Origin: Miltoncostaea sp963762825
GTDB taxonomy: Bacteria; Actinomycetota; Thermoleophilia; Miltoncostaeales; Miltoncostaeaceae
NCBI GenBank assembly: GCA_963762825.1
Contig: CAVXLZ010000002.1
Coordinates: 1,116,001-1,180,000 of the forward strand
Reading direction: 5' to 3'
DNA length: 64,000 nucleotides
Below are positions 33,725 to 44,077 of this stretch, piece after piece. The notes beneath the pieces are model-generated. The model was given only the letters and a program-made list of their open reading frames with translations, ran no database searches and was not told where the DNA came from. Positions within the stretch are counted from its first letter, which is position 1. The number at the start of each line of letters is the position of its first letter. The position numbers and the translations under genes were made by a program.

Positions 33725-34930
33725 TTAGACACCGATACCGGCACGGATCTCCTGGCGCAGGCGCATCGTGGCGGGCGACGGCGGCGCCCCCGAGCTCGCC
33801 CGCAGGGCGTGGACGCAGTCGGAGTACTGCTGGAGGGCGCGTGCGGGCTGTCCCATGCGCGCGAAACAGCGCATCAACGTCTGGTGCGCGCTCTGATCGG
33901 CCGGCTCCATCTCGAGCACGCGGTGGCAGGCCTCCATGCACGGTGGGTACTCGCCCCGCTCGAGGTGGTGGCCGGCCCGCCGCCGCATCGCATCGAGAAA
34001 GGCGTCGTTGAGCGCCGCGCGCCGCTCCAGCACCCACTCGTCGTAGCGGTCCTCCTCCAGTAGAGGGCCGCGATAGAGGGCTTCGAGCCCGCGGTAGCAC
34101 GCGATGGCGGCCTCGATCTCGGCTCCCCTCTCGTGCTCCCCGGCGCGTTTGATGAGCAACGCGAACTCGTCGATGTCGGCCCAGAGGCGCAGGGCCGGGT
34201 CGATGGCGTAGCAGTCGTTGTGGTAGACGATGGCGGGACTGCACCCGAGGGTCGCGAACGCCTTGCGCGCCGCGTGGATGGCGCCGTTGAGGTTGTTGCG
34301 GGCCCGCCGCGGTCTCAGCTCGGGCCAGAACATCTCCATCAGCACGTCGCGGTGCACCGGTCGCGGTCGCGCCAGCAGCAGGTACTTGAAGACGCTCTGG
34401 CCCCGGCGGCTCGTCCAGCCTTCGAGCAGGCGCGCCCCGTAGGTCACCTCGAAGCCGCCGAAGCACCGCACCCTCAGGCCGGGTTCAGGGCTCGCCGCGG
34501 AGAGGACCGGGGAGCCCGAGGGCAGAGCCGCGGGCGGCGCAGGGGCGGCGTCGTCGGCGGCCGCGAGGCGGGCCAGTTCGTCGAGCACGTGGCGTGCGGC
34601 GGCACGGGCCCGCTGGAGATCCTCCTCGGCGATCTCCAGGGAGCGCCGGGCATCGTCGACAGCTCGGCGGTAGCGCTCGGTGCGGGCGCACATCTGCGCC
34701 GCCGCCCGGAGCAGCTCCGGATCCTCGTCCGCCGGTCCGGCGCCCGGGCGCTCCGCGCTCACGAGCAGGGTCCGCGCCGCCGCGTCGAAGCTCTGGGTCT
34801 CGAAGAGCTCGATGGCATCGCCGACTCTCGCATCCGCGGTCTCCGCGCTCTCGTCCACGGGGGGGCGCCACGTGAGCGACGTGTGGAACCCGAGGCGCCA
34901 GTATCCCTCGGGCGGATTCCGATTCTCCAT
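33725..34930 (-). CDS. BTAD-family (SARP-like) transcriptional regulator
   Basis: A 401-residue regulator. An N-terminal helical segment (about 1-120, TPR-like) precedes an OmpR-type winged helix: LRVRCFGGFEVTYGARLLEG, then RRGQSVFKYLLLARPRPVHR, DVLMEMFWPELRPRRARNNL. The C-terminal third is the bacterial transcriptional activation domain (ALYRGPLLEEDRYDEWVLER, MEMEPADQSAHQTLMRCFAR-like helices). SARP proteins activate secondary-metabolite genes and bind heptameric direct repeats. It lies 147 bp upstream of the haloperoxidase operon in the same direction, so that operon is the natural target. Direct repeats lie in the gap upstream of this gene. Confidence 0.85.
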   Translation of the reverse strand: MENRNPPEGYWRLGFHTSLTWRPPVDESAETADARVGDAIELFETQSFDAAARTLLVSAERPGAGPADEDPELLRAAAQMCARTERYRRAVDDARRSLEIAEEDLQRARAAARHVLDELARLAAADDAAPAPPAALPSGSPVLSAASPEPGLRVRCFGGFEVTYGARLLEGWTSRRGQSVFKYLLLARPRPVHRDVLMEMFWPELRPRRARNNLNGAIHAARKAFATLGCSPAIVYHNDCYAIDPALRLWADIDEFALLIKRAGEHERGAEIEAAIACYRGLEALYRGPLLEEDRYDEWVLERRAALNDAFLDAMRRRAGHHLERGEYPPCMEACHRVLEMEPADQSAHQTLMRCFARMGQPARALQQYSDCVHALRASSGAPPSPATMRLRQEIRAGIGV

Positions 34931-35301
34931 CGTGCGTGACCACCCCGCGCGGGTGTCTTCTGCACCCTGACTCCGCGCCAAGCCGCGCCGCATGTCGAGG
35001 CCCACCGGCGTCCACGGGCGAAATTGGCAACTGGACCTGTTGCGTGTTGCGCTGAGCGAAACGCGAACACCGCGGCCCGATCGCCCACCCCGTGGGTGAG
35101 GATGGGTCCGTACCGACCCGACGAGAGCTGCGGGTGTTCCGTACCGAGACGGCCGGGGCACCCGCGCGGGAGGGAGGGGAATGGGCGGATGCGCCTCCGG
35201 GAGCCCGACGGTGAGCATGGGAGCGAACGATGTCCACTGACGACTCATCGCATCCCTCGATGGACGCCGGAGGAGGCGAGAGCCCATCAAGGGAGATCAC
35301 C
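34931..35301. other. Intergenic region between divergent BTAD regulator and ABC exporter, with direct repeats
   Basis: About 370 bases without a convincing gene. Two repeat features stand out. The heptamer TGTTGCG occurs twice in tandem (35038-35051). The decamer TCCGTACCGA occurs at 35107-35116 and 35138-35147, 31 bases apart (three helical turns), the first inside a near-palindrome GGGTCCGTACCGACCC. An imperfect inverted repeat (GTGTTGCG/CGCGAACAC) lies at about 35044-35070. These are candidate regulator sites; promoters are not obvious. Confidence 0.45.
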
Positions 35302-36059
<758 letters not shown>

Positions 36060-36063
<4 letters not shown>

Positions 36064-38585
36064 TCGGCCGCCTCGCCCTGCGCAACCTGCTCTCGAGCAA
36101 GCTGCGGCTCTTCCTCACCTCGCTGGCGATCGTGCTCGGGCGTCGGCTTCGTCGTCGGGGCCTTCGTTCTCGGCGACACGATCAACAAGGCCTTCGACAA
36201 CGTCTTCGCCACCGCCTCCGAGGGAGTGGCGGTGCAGGTGCAGGGCGTCGAGACCGTCTCGCAGGACGATCGCCAGCCCATCCCCGCGTCGGCACTGCCC
36301 GTCATCGGGGCGGTGGAGGGCGTGCGTTCGGTGCAGGGTGAGGTCTTCGGGAGCGCCCAGATCATCGGTGCAGACGGCGAGCCGGCAGGGGTGGCGCGGG
36401 CTCCGGGGCTGGGATTCGGATGGTCTGACGATCCAGACCTGAACCCGCTCCGGATTACCGAGGGCGGCCCACCGCGGGCGCCCGAGGACGTCGTGATCGA
36501 CACGACGACGGCCACCGACGAGGGCTTTGCGATCGGCGATTCCGTCCGCATCATCACGGCCGCCGGATCGGATCGGTACCGGCTGGTCGGTATCGTCGCC
36601 TTCGGGGAGCTCGACAGCCTGTTGGGCGCGACCCTCACCTCGTTCACCACACCGACGGCCCAGCGCGTGCTCGACTCGGCCGGCCGGTTCTCCACCGTCA
36701 CGGTGTCGGCTGAGCCCGGGGTGGCGGACGCGGCTCTGGCCTCGAGGATCCAGGCCGTTCTGCCCGCCGGCTACGAGGCGATCACCGGGGACGCCGCCGC
36801 GAAGGAGGCCAGCGACCAAGTGCGGGAGTTCGTCAACATCTTCCGCAACTTCCTGCTGGCGTTCGCCGTGATCGCGCTCTTCGTGGGCAGCTTCATCATC
36901 TTCAACGCGTTCAAGATCACCATCGCCCAGCGAACCCGTCAGCTGGGCCTGATGCGAGCGGTCGGGGCATCCGGAGGCCAGGTGGTGAAGACCGTACTGG
37001 TCGAGTCGCTCCTGGTCGGTGTCGCCGCGTCGATCATCGGCATCGTCTTCGGCGTCGCCTTCGCCGTCATCCTGCGCGCCGGCTTCAACGCCAGCGGCTC
37101 GACCCTTCCCGCGACAAGCCTCCAGGTGGAGCCACGCTCCCTGATCGTCGGGTTCGTGGTGGGGATGCTCGTCACAGTCGTCGCGGCCATCGTGCCCGCC
37201 TGGAAGGCGAGCCGGGTGCCACCGATCGCCGCGATGCACGACGTCCGGCTCGCTCGGTCACCGCGGGCGCGGTTGGCCGTCTCGATCGTCCTCACGAGCG
37301 CGGGGGTCGCGCTCGTCCTCGCGGGCCTGCTGGCCTCGATCGAGCGGTCTCGCTCAGCGCTTCAGCCTGATCGGCCTTGGCGCGGTGCTCCTGTTCGTCG
37401 GCGCCGCCATGCTCACCCAGTACGTCGCACGGCCGTTGGCACGGGTGATCGGCGCGCCGATGACGCGTGCCGGCCTCGCCGGCCGGCTCGGGCAGGGAGA
37501 ACGCCATGCGCAACCCCTCGCGCACGGCTCAGACCGCCGCGGCGCTCACGATCGGCGTCGCCCTGGTGACCGGGGTCACGGTGTTCGCCGCGTCGATCAG
37601 CGAGACCTTCCGCGGCACCATCGACGAGCGCGGCAAGGCCGACCTGGTGATCATCTCGAGCAACCAACTGCCCTTCAGCCCCACCGCGGCCGCCGCTCTC
37701 TCCTCCACCCCCGAGCTGAACCGCGTCAGCGCATGGCGCGAGGGCGAGTTCAAGGATCCCGATGGGAGCACCCAGTCCCTCGTCGCGATCGATCCCGTCG
37801 AGCTCGACGACCTCTACGACCCGGATGTCGTCGAGGGCTCGATGATCGCCCTGACCCAGGGGCCGACGATCGCGGTGCAGGACGACTACGCCAAGGACCA
37901 CGACCTCTCGGTGGGCTCGACCTTCCCGGTCCTGTTCGCGAAGACCGGCACGACGCCCCTGCGCGTGGCGGCCATCTTCAGCGACCGCACCTTCGGCCAG
38001 TTCTTCATCTCGCTGGACGCGTACGAGCGCGACTTCACGACCCAGCAGGATCAGGTGATCCTGGCGCGCGCGCCCGAGGGCGTCACGCCCGAGGCCGCCA
38101 AGGCCGCCGCGGAGCGTGACCCTGCGGATTTCCCCAACCTCGACGTGCGCACCAAGGCCGAGTACGCGGACTACGTCACGGGCCAGATCGATCAGTTCCT
38201 GCGGCTCATCTACGTGCTGCTCGCCATGGCGGTGATCATCGCGATCTTCGGCATCATCCTGACCCTCGCCCTGTCGGTGTTCGAGCGCACGCGCGAGATC
38301 GGCCTGCTGCGGGCCGTCGGGCTCTCGCGCCGCAGCGTGCGCGCGATGATCCGCTGGGAGGCGATCATCGTCGCCCTGATCGGCGCTCTGGTCGGCCTCG
38401 CCCTCGGCGTCTTCCTCGGAGTTGTGAGCGTCTCGGTCATCCCGGAGTTCACGGCCACGGCCATCCCCTGGGGATCGATGATCGTCTTCCTGATCCTGGC
38501 CGGCCTCCTCGGAGTGCTCGCGGCGATCCTCCCGGCGCGGCGCGCGGCTCGTCTGAACATCCTCGAGGCGATCCAGAGTGAGTAG
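36060..38585 (+). CDS. FtsX/MacB-type ABC permease (eight-TM), interrupted by three frameshifts
   Basis: Read across frames this is a fused permease of about 840 residues: start MIGRLALRNLLSSKLRLF, a first external domain, three helices with RTRQLGLMRAVGASGGQVV, and a second unit (MRNPSRTAQTAAALTIGVAL onward) ending with FERTREIGLLRAVGLSRRSV and PARRAARLNILEAIQSE. Length and layout match long actinobacterial FtsX permeases. The breaks are near 36138, 37350 and 37488. The first and third each become open if one G is removed from CTCGGGC, restoring VLGVGFVVGAF and GRLGRENAM. This shared context points to systematic sequencing error. The gene is coupled to the ATPase upstream. Confidence 0.82.
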
Positions 38586-38636
38586 TCGAGGCGCAACGAC
38601 GCGACGTCACGCGGATGCGCGGCGGGGGATCCGAGC

Positions 38637-39294
38637 ATGATCTCAATGCCCGGACCCGCGCTGGATCTGCGCGGCAGATCGATCACGACCTTCGTGGTGA
38701 ACGAGGTCGCCTCGCGACTTGAGGCGGCTGAGGTCGGCGCAACGATAGAAGCCCTGGTTGACGACGCCGAGGCCATGGACCGCGACCTCGAGGCCTGGTC
38801 GACCGCGGTCGGCCACGAGTTGCGACGCGGCGCCCGCACGGTCGGCGCGCGCGAGTACTCGATCGTCAAAGGGGACGCCCCGGCCGAACGATCGTGCTCT
38901 CGCGATGGTGATCTCCGAATCCCGGGCTCTTCGAGCTGCTCTCGCCGCTGGGCTTTGCGCTGGCTGCGAGCCTCGAGGGGATCGCGGTGCGGATCTACTT
39001 CCAGGCAAAGGCGGTGCGGGTGCTGAAATCGGGTTTCACGCCGAGGACTCGGGAGCCTCGAGGCCCTTCAGCCGCTTCGCGTTCAAGGGCCTGGAGCGAG
39101 CCGGGCACGTCCACCCGCAGGAGAAGCTTCGCCAGCTCGAGGCGCGCGGCGCCGAGTTCTACGCGTGCGGGCCCTCCATGGAGCACTTCGGCGTACGGCC
39201 GGACGAAGTGATCTTCTCGGACGTGAAGATCGCCGCATACCTGACCTTCATGGCCGTCATGGCCGACTCGGACATCCATGTCTTCGTCCAGTAG
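38637..39294 (+). pseudogene. TusA-like/DsrE-like fusion protein, interrupted by several frameshifts
   Basis: The first 75 residues match the TusA/SirA sulfur-carrier fold (ALDLRGRSITTFVVNEVASR, ATIEALVDDAEAMDRDLEAW, GHEL), but the usual catalytic Cys after the first strand is replaced: GRSIT, where TusA has GLxCP. After about 38880 the frame changes several times over 180 bases. Pieced together the rest is DsrE-like: GLFELLSPLGFALAASLEGI, RFAFKGLERAGHVHPQEKL, GAEFYACGPSMEHFGV, AAYLTFMAVMADSDIHVF. The Cys in YACGPSM is the DsrE-type site. Either the gene is decaying or the sequence is poor here. Confidence 0.65.
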
Positions 39295-39361
39295 GGGGCG
39301 GGTTCCGGCCTCTGGAGGCCCCGGGTCGCTGCCGTGGCCACCGCGGCGGAGAGGTGGCACG

Positions 39362-40802
39362 GTGACGACCCAGGCGCGCGGACATCTGACCGAGGTGGAG
39401 ATCCAGGCCCTCGACCCGGCCCGGCTGGAGCCGCTGATCGGCCCCGAGCGGATGGCGCGATTCGACGCGGCCGCCGATGCCGCCCAGCGACAGCTCGAGG
39501 GCCGGCGGGTGCTGAACGTCAACTCGACCGCCGTCGGCGGAGGGGTGGCGGAGATGCTCCAGACCCTGCTCGCCTACGCGCGCGGCGCCGGCGTCGATGC
39601 CCGCTGGTTGGTGATCGAGGGTGACCCGGACTTCTTCGCGCTGACCAAGCGCATCCACAACGGCCTCTACGGCGGGCCGGGCGATCGGGGCGAGCTCGGC
39701 ACCGCCGAGCGCGTCCACTACGACTCGGTGCTCGACGCGCAACGCCGTCGAGCTGGTCGAACGCGTGCGTCCGCGCGACTTCGTGATCCTCCACGATCCC
39801 CAGACGGCGGGCCTGACGCGGCGGCTGCAGGAGGCCGGGGCGCGCGTCATCTGGCGCTGTCACGTCGGCTGTGACTCGACAAACGAGTGGACCGAGCGCG
39901 CCTGGGCGTTCCTGCGCCCGGATCTCGAGAGCGCAGACGCCCTGGTCTTCAGCCGAGCCAGCTTCGCGCCGCCATGGGTAGACGCGACCCGAATCCACGT
40001 GATTCCACCCTCTCTCGACCCGTTCTCGGCCAAGAATCAGCCGATGTCCACCCGCCACGTGCGGCCGCTGCTGGGCCACGTGGGCCTGCTCGACTGCGCG
40101 CTCGGGCCGCCGACGGTGCTCTTCACGCGACGCGACGGCACCCCCGGCGAAGTGCGTCGCTTCGCCGACGTGCTCGAGAACGGCCCGGCGATGCCCGACC
40201 ACGCTCCGATGGTGCTCCAGGCGTCGCGCTGGGATCGGGTCAAGGACATGGCCGGGGTGATGACCGGCTTCGCCGAGCACGTCGATCCATCGCTCGGGGC
40301 CCACCTGCTGCTCGCCGGCCCCGCCGTCCACGGGGTCGCCGACGATCCTGAGGCCGCGGAGGTGCTGCTGGAGTGCATGATCGCCTGGGCGGCCCTGCCC
40401 CACGAGGCCCGCAACCGGATCCACCTGGCGTGCGTGCCGATGACCGACCCCGACGAGGCGGCCGCGATCGTCAACGCCCTCCAGCGTCACGCCTCGATCG
40501 TCGTGCAGAAGAGCTTCGCCGAGGGCTTCGGCCTGACGGTCACCGAGGGCATGTGGAAGGCGCGCCCGATCGTCGCGAGCGCCGTGGGCGGCATCGTGGA
40601 CCAGGTGGTCCACGGAGAGCACGGGCTCCTGCTCGACGATCCGCACGATCTCGCGAGCTTCGGCGCCCACCTCGAGCACCTGCTGCGCGACCCCGACTAC
40701 GCGCAGGAGCTCGGCGGCAACGGCCGGCGGCGCGTCGTCGACGAGTTCCTCGGCGACCGGCATCTGGTGCAGTACGGCCGCCTGTTCGAGGCCGTCGGCT
40801 GA
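39362..40802 (+). CDS. Trehalose synthase-type glycosyltransferase (TreT-like), one frameshift
   Basis: A GT4-family enzyme of about 480 residues. The N-terminus has VNSTAVGGGVAEMLQTLLAY and DPDFFALTKRIHNGLYG, both characteristic of trehalose glycosyltransferring synthase. The second part has RDFVILHDPQTAGLTRRLQE, RCHVGCD, IPPSLDPFSAKN, QASRWDRVKDMAGV and the donor-binding VQKSFAEGFGLTVTEGMWKA. TreT joins an NDP-glucose and glucose to give trehalose. The frame breaks at about 39735 (GACGCGCAACGCC); removing one C yields LDANAVELVERV, as expected. GTG 39362 has a GGAGAGG site. A GalT-like gene follows after 45 bp. Confidence 0.85.
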
Positions 40803-40847
40803 CGAGCTGCCCGCGCCGGCGACCCGCCGCCCGCGTCGGAGGATTCC

Positions 40848-41753
40848 CTGACCCCGCCGTTGCAGGATCCGCTCACCGGCCGGCCGGTGCTGCTGGCGCC
40901 CGCCCGGGCTGCGCGCCCGCACGACGTAGGCCGGCGGGGGACGCCAGAGGGCTGCCCCTTCTGCCCGGGAAGCGAGGACCAGACACCGCCCGAGGTGCTC
41001 GCCACCCGGCCCGGCGGCGGTCGGCCCGACTCACCGGGCTGGCTGGTGAGGGCGTTCGCCAACCGGTATCCGGCGCTCGCGCCCGAGGAGGGCTCGCACG
41101 AGGTGATCGTCAACAGCCCGCGGCACGTTGCTCGCCTGGGCGACCTCACGGACGCTGAGGCGGCGCGCGCGGTCGGCGCATGGGCGGCGCGCCTCGCGGT
41201 GGTGTCGCGCGACCCCCGGCGGCTGTGGCCCTTCCTGTTCCTCAATCAGGGCGCGGCCGCCGGAGCCTCCCTGGGGCACACACACGCCCAGCTCGTCGGG
41301 CTGCCCTTCGAGCCGCCTCGCCTGGTGGCTCGCGAGGACGCCTTCGCCGCCGTCGCCCGCTGCCCGGTCTGCGCCGAGATCGAGGACGCCGACGTCCGGC
41401 TTGTGGCGGCGGACGATGGGCTCGTGGTCTGGTGCCCGCGGGTGCCGCCGCTCACGGGAGCGGTGCGCATCGCGCCCGCCGAGCACGCTCCCGACTGGGC
41501 GACCGGCTTCGATCCGCAAGCGCTCGGCCGGGCCCTGCGCCGGCACACCTCGAGGATGGCGGAGGTGGTCGGGACCGACGCGCTCAATCTCTGGCTCAAC
41601 GAGCGCCGCCCGGGCGGCACGGCCCGCTTCCATTGGCACCTCGACCTGCTGCCGCGACGCGCCATCCTCGCGGGCCTGGAGCTGGGAGCGGATGTCGTGG
41701 CCGTTGCGCAGGCCCCCGAGGTCACCGCCGCCCTCCTGCGCGGCGACGGCTGA
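40848..41753 (+). CDS. Galactose-1-phosphate uridylyltransferase-like protein
   Basis: A protein of about 301 residues of the GalT branch of the HIT superfamily. It has the N-terminal zinc-type Cys pair in EGCPFCPGSEDQTPPE, FANRYPALAP, HEVIVNSPRH and the catalytic HxHxQ in LGHTHAQLVGLPF, then CPVCAEIED and HWHLDLLPR. It would transfer UMP or another NMP between hexose phosphates. It follows the trehalose synthase by 45 bp and may supply or recycle its nucleotide sugar. GGAGGATT lies just upstream of CTG 40848, giving TPPLQDPLTGRP; the first conventional start, TTG 40860, is too far from that site. I therefore prefer CTG. Confidence 0.82.
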   Translation: MTPPLQDPLTGRPVLLAPARAARPHDVGRRGTPEGCPFCPGSEDQTPPEVLATRPGGGRPDSPGWLVRAFANRYPALAPEEGSHEVIVNSPRHVARLGDLTDAEAARAVGAWAARLAVVSRDPRRLWPFLFLNQGAAAGASLGHTHAQLVGLPFEPPRLVAREDAFAAVARCPVCAEIEDADVRLVAADDGLVVWCPRVPPLTGAVRIAPAEHAPDWATGFDPQALGRALRRHTSRMAEVVGTDALNLWLNERRPGGTARFHWHLDLLPRRAILAGLELGADVVAVAQAPEVTAALLRGDG

Positions 41754-41775
41754 GGGCGCGGCAGGTCGGGCCGAG

Positions 41776-42240
41776 GTGAGGGTCTCGCGACGACATCCCC
41801 TTCGGAATCACCTTGTCAACCCGATCGTCATCGCGGTCCTGAGATCACGGCTGCACCGCCTGCTCAGCGGCAACCTGATCTTGGTCACCTACCGCGGGCG
41901 GCGCACCGGGCGAGAGCGGACGATCCCGGTGATGTACGCCGAGGACGGCGATCGGCTGGTCGTTCTCGTCGGGGACGCCCCGGCCAAGCAGTGGTGGCGC
42001 AATCTCCGGGCGGGAGCGCAGGTCGAGGTGCGGCTGCGCGGCGTGCTCCAGCGCGGGCACGCCACCGTCGTGACGGGTGACTCGGGCGACACCGATGCCC
42101 TCCTGGCCACGTACCTGGCCCGCTTCCCACGCGCCGCCGGGGCGGTGCGTGGGAAGCCGCAGGTGTTGGTGCGGGTCGACCTTGCAGGAGACGCTCAGAG
42201 CGAGGCGGAGAGCGCGGCCCCCGCGGTCAACGACCGGTGA
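41776..42240 (+). CDS. Deazaflavin (F420)-dependent nitroreductase-family protein
   Basis: A 154-residue split-barrel protein of the Ddn/DUF385 type. The core reads NLILVTYRGRRTGRERTIPV, then YAEDGDRLVVLVGDAPAKQW and WRNLRAGAQVEVRLRG. The family binds the reduced cofactor F420 and is mostly actinobacterial. The first 25 residues are basic (RVSRRHPLRNHLVNP) and may contact the membrane, as in relatives. GTG 41776 lies 22 bp after the GalT-like gene, so it is probably in the same transcript. Its last 14 bases overlap the convergent CBS-domain gene. Confidence 0.87.
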   Translation: MRVSRRHPLRNHLVNPIVIAVLRSRLHRLLSGNLILVTYRGRRTGRERTIPVMYAEDGDRLVVLVGDAPAKQWWRNLRAGAQVEVRLRGVLQRGHATVVTGDSGDTDALLATYLARFPRAAGAVRGKPQVLVRVDLAGDAQSEAESAAPAVNDR

Positions 42241-42658
42241 TGTACCGCTCGAGCTGTTCGATCATGAACTCCTTGTCGGCGATGAGCCCCTTGACGATGT
42301 CGCCGATGCTGACGATGCCGACCACCCGCTCGTCCTCGAACACCGGCAGGTGACGGGTGCGCTTGTCCGTCATCAACGCCATGCACTCGTCGATCGAGGT
42401 GTCCGGCGACACGACGAGGACGTCGCGCACCATGACCTCGGCGAGCGCCGCCTCCAGGGCGGGCGGACCCGTGGAGGCCGCCCTTCTCGCGAAGTCCCGC
42501 TCGGTGAAGAGCCCGACCAGCCCCCCATCCTCGATGACCACGAGGGAGCCGACGTTGCCGCGCTCCATCATGCGAAGGGCCTCTCGGACGGTGAGGGCGG
42601 GATCGGCGACGACGACGTCATCGCCCTTGGTGCGGAGGATGTGTCTCACGTTCGTCAT
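42227..42658 (-). CDS. CBS-domain pair protein
   Basis: A 143-residue protein made of two CBS domains. The first runs from ADPALTVREALRMMERGNVG to DGGLVGLFTERDFARR; the second from VSPDTSIDECMALMTDKRTR to ERVVGIVSIGDIVKGLI. The pair forms a Bateman module that binds adenine nucleotides such as AMP, ATP or S-adenosylmethionine. Stand-alone proteins of this type act as energy sensors for partner proteins. ATG 42658 has GGGAGG upstream. Its 3' end overlaps the deazaflavin-dependent gene by 14 bases. Confidence 0.92.
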   Translation of the reverse strand: MTNVRHILRTKGDDVVVADPALTVREALRMMERGNVGSLVVIEDGGLVGLFTERDFARRAASTGPPALEAALAEVMVRDVLVVSPDTSIDECMALMTDKRTRHLPVFEDERVVGIVSIGDIVKGLIADKEFMIEQLERYITGR

Positions 42659-42864
42659 TGGCAGGCCTCCCTCGGCCGGGTCATCCATGCTCGCCCCGCC
42701 CGCCCGGACGCGAATCCGCGGCCGCGCCCATACGGGAGGCGGTTTTACCGAAGCCCGACCCCACCGGGGCTGCCGCGGGCGGCGCGACCATCACGCGGGG
42801 AAGGCCATCCTCAGCGATGACGGCCGCCGGTCCGCCGGTTCCACGCCCTCCGCTGGCAGTGACG

Positions 42865-43938
42865 CTAGGGCCTCACGACCGGGGTGAGGGATTCGGCGAC
42901 GGCGACCAGATCGTCGGCCGGGAAGGGTCCGCTGACCGTGTGAAGCACCGCGCCCTCGCGCCAGTAGAGGTGGGGGCCGGTCTCGGCTCCGAGCGCATAC
43001 GTGGCGGCGATGCCCCCGACGGTGACGCTGCGGGCCGAGAGCGGCTGGCACTCGCCTCCGAAGGGGTCACCCGGCCAGTCGCCGCCGATCGCGCGGCGCT
43101 GGGTGACCTCGATCTGCTCCCCGCCGCGCGCGTAGACCGCTGCGAAGAGCGCCGGGCGTGCGGGGATGGAGCCCTCGGGTCCGGTGATAGCCGAGCGCGG
43201 AGCCCACCCGCTGACGGCCAGCGTGAAGCCGGCCGGCACCGCTCCCGGCAGCTTGGGGGAGTAGGGGAGATGCCCGGCGGCCACCACGGCGCTCGTGCGG
43301 CGAAAGCCCTGATCGGTGCGGAAGACGCTCCCGCGCGGTCGCAGGGGCCGGAACGCGTTGGCCCGCAGCCTCGGGTTGATCCGCAGGCCCGCCAGGCGGG
43401 TGGTCTGGGTGCGGGCCCCGGCCCGGCGGGTGACGATCCGCACCGGCAGGAGCGTGCGAGCGTCGAGGTCGATCATCTTCACCCCTCCCCGCAGGCCGGC
43501 GCAGTCGTTGGCGGCGACCCGGACGGTGCCGCGCAGCGTGCGCCGCGCACCCACGCGGAACGTGCGCAGCGCCGTCGTGCCGGCCCGCGCCCGGGCGAGC
43601 AGCGTCCGCACCGAGGGGTCGATCTGGTCGAGCGCCGCGACGCCGTCGGGAGAGGCCGCAAAGGAGCGCCGCACCACCGACCCGCCCCCGGAGTACGCCG
43701 CAGTCTCGAGGCCGCGATTGCGGACCAGGCGCCCGAGCAGCGGCTCGCTCCCTCGGGCCACGACCGCGACGCGCTCGGGGCCGCTCCAACGCACGAACGA
43801 CGATCCACCGGTCGCCGCGACCCGCGCCTGGAAGCTCTTCAGCGACGTCGTCGGCGCGATATCGACCGCCGCCGCGATCGCCGACCCGGGGACGGCGAGC
43901 AGGACCGACAGGGCGGCAGCGGCACGGATCGGACGCAT
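42865..43938 (-). CDS. Secreted protein with LolA/MucB-like and DUF4367-like features
   Basis: A 357-residue exported protein with a clear signal sequence (RAAAALSVLLAVPGSAIAAA). The middle (GAKMIDLDARTLLP-like sequence VKMIDLDARTLLPVRI) resembles the LolA/MucB fold of sigma-regulatory and lipoprotein-carrier proteins. The C-terminal 110 residues (GFTLAVSGWAPRSAIT, ITVGGIAATYALG-like VTVGGIAATYALGAE, VLHTVSGPF) look like a DUF4367-type domain. I cannot name a function. It is divergent from the repeat-containing secreted protein at 44078, with about 140 bp of shared promoter region. Confidence 0.65.
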   Translation of the reverse strand: MRPIRAAAALSVLLAVPGSAIAAAVDIAPTTSLKSFQARVAATGGSSFVRWSGPERVAVVARGSEPLLGRLVRNRGLETAAYSGGGSVVRRSFAASPDGVAALDQIDPSVRTLLARARAGTTALRTFRVGARRTLRGTVRVAANDCAGLRGGVKMIDLDARTLLPVRIVTRRAGARTQTTRLAGLRINPRLRANAFRPLRPRGSVFRTDQGFRRTSAVVAAGHLPYSPKLPGAVPAGFTLAVSGWAPRSAITGPEGSIPARPALFAAVYARGGEQIEVTQRRAIGGDWPGDPFGGECQPLSARSVTVGGIAATYALGAETGPHLYWREGAVLHTVSGPFPADDLVAVAESLTPVVRP

Positions 43939-44077
43939 CGCCGCACTCTATGGCAGTCCCGGCCGAGGACCATGCGCTCCATGGCCGGACCCGCCGAGCG
44001 CCAGTCTCGCCCTCGCGATCCCGAAACGTGGATCGCTATTGCCCGCTCGCGAGCACGCGTGAGATCGTCGAGTTCTG

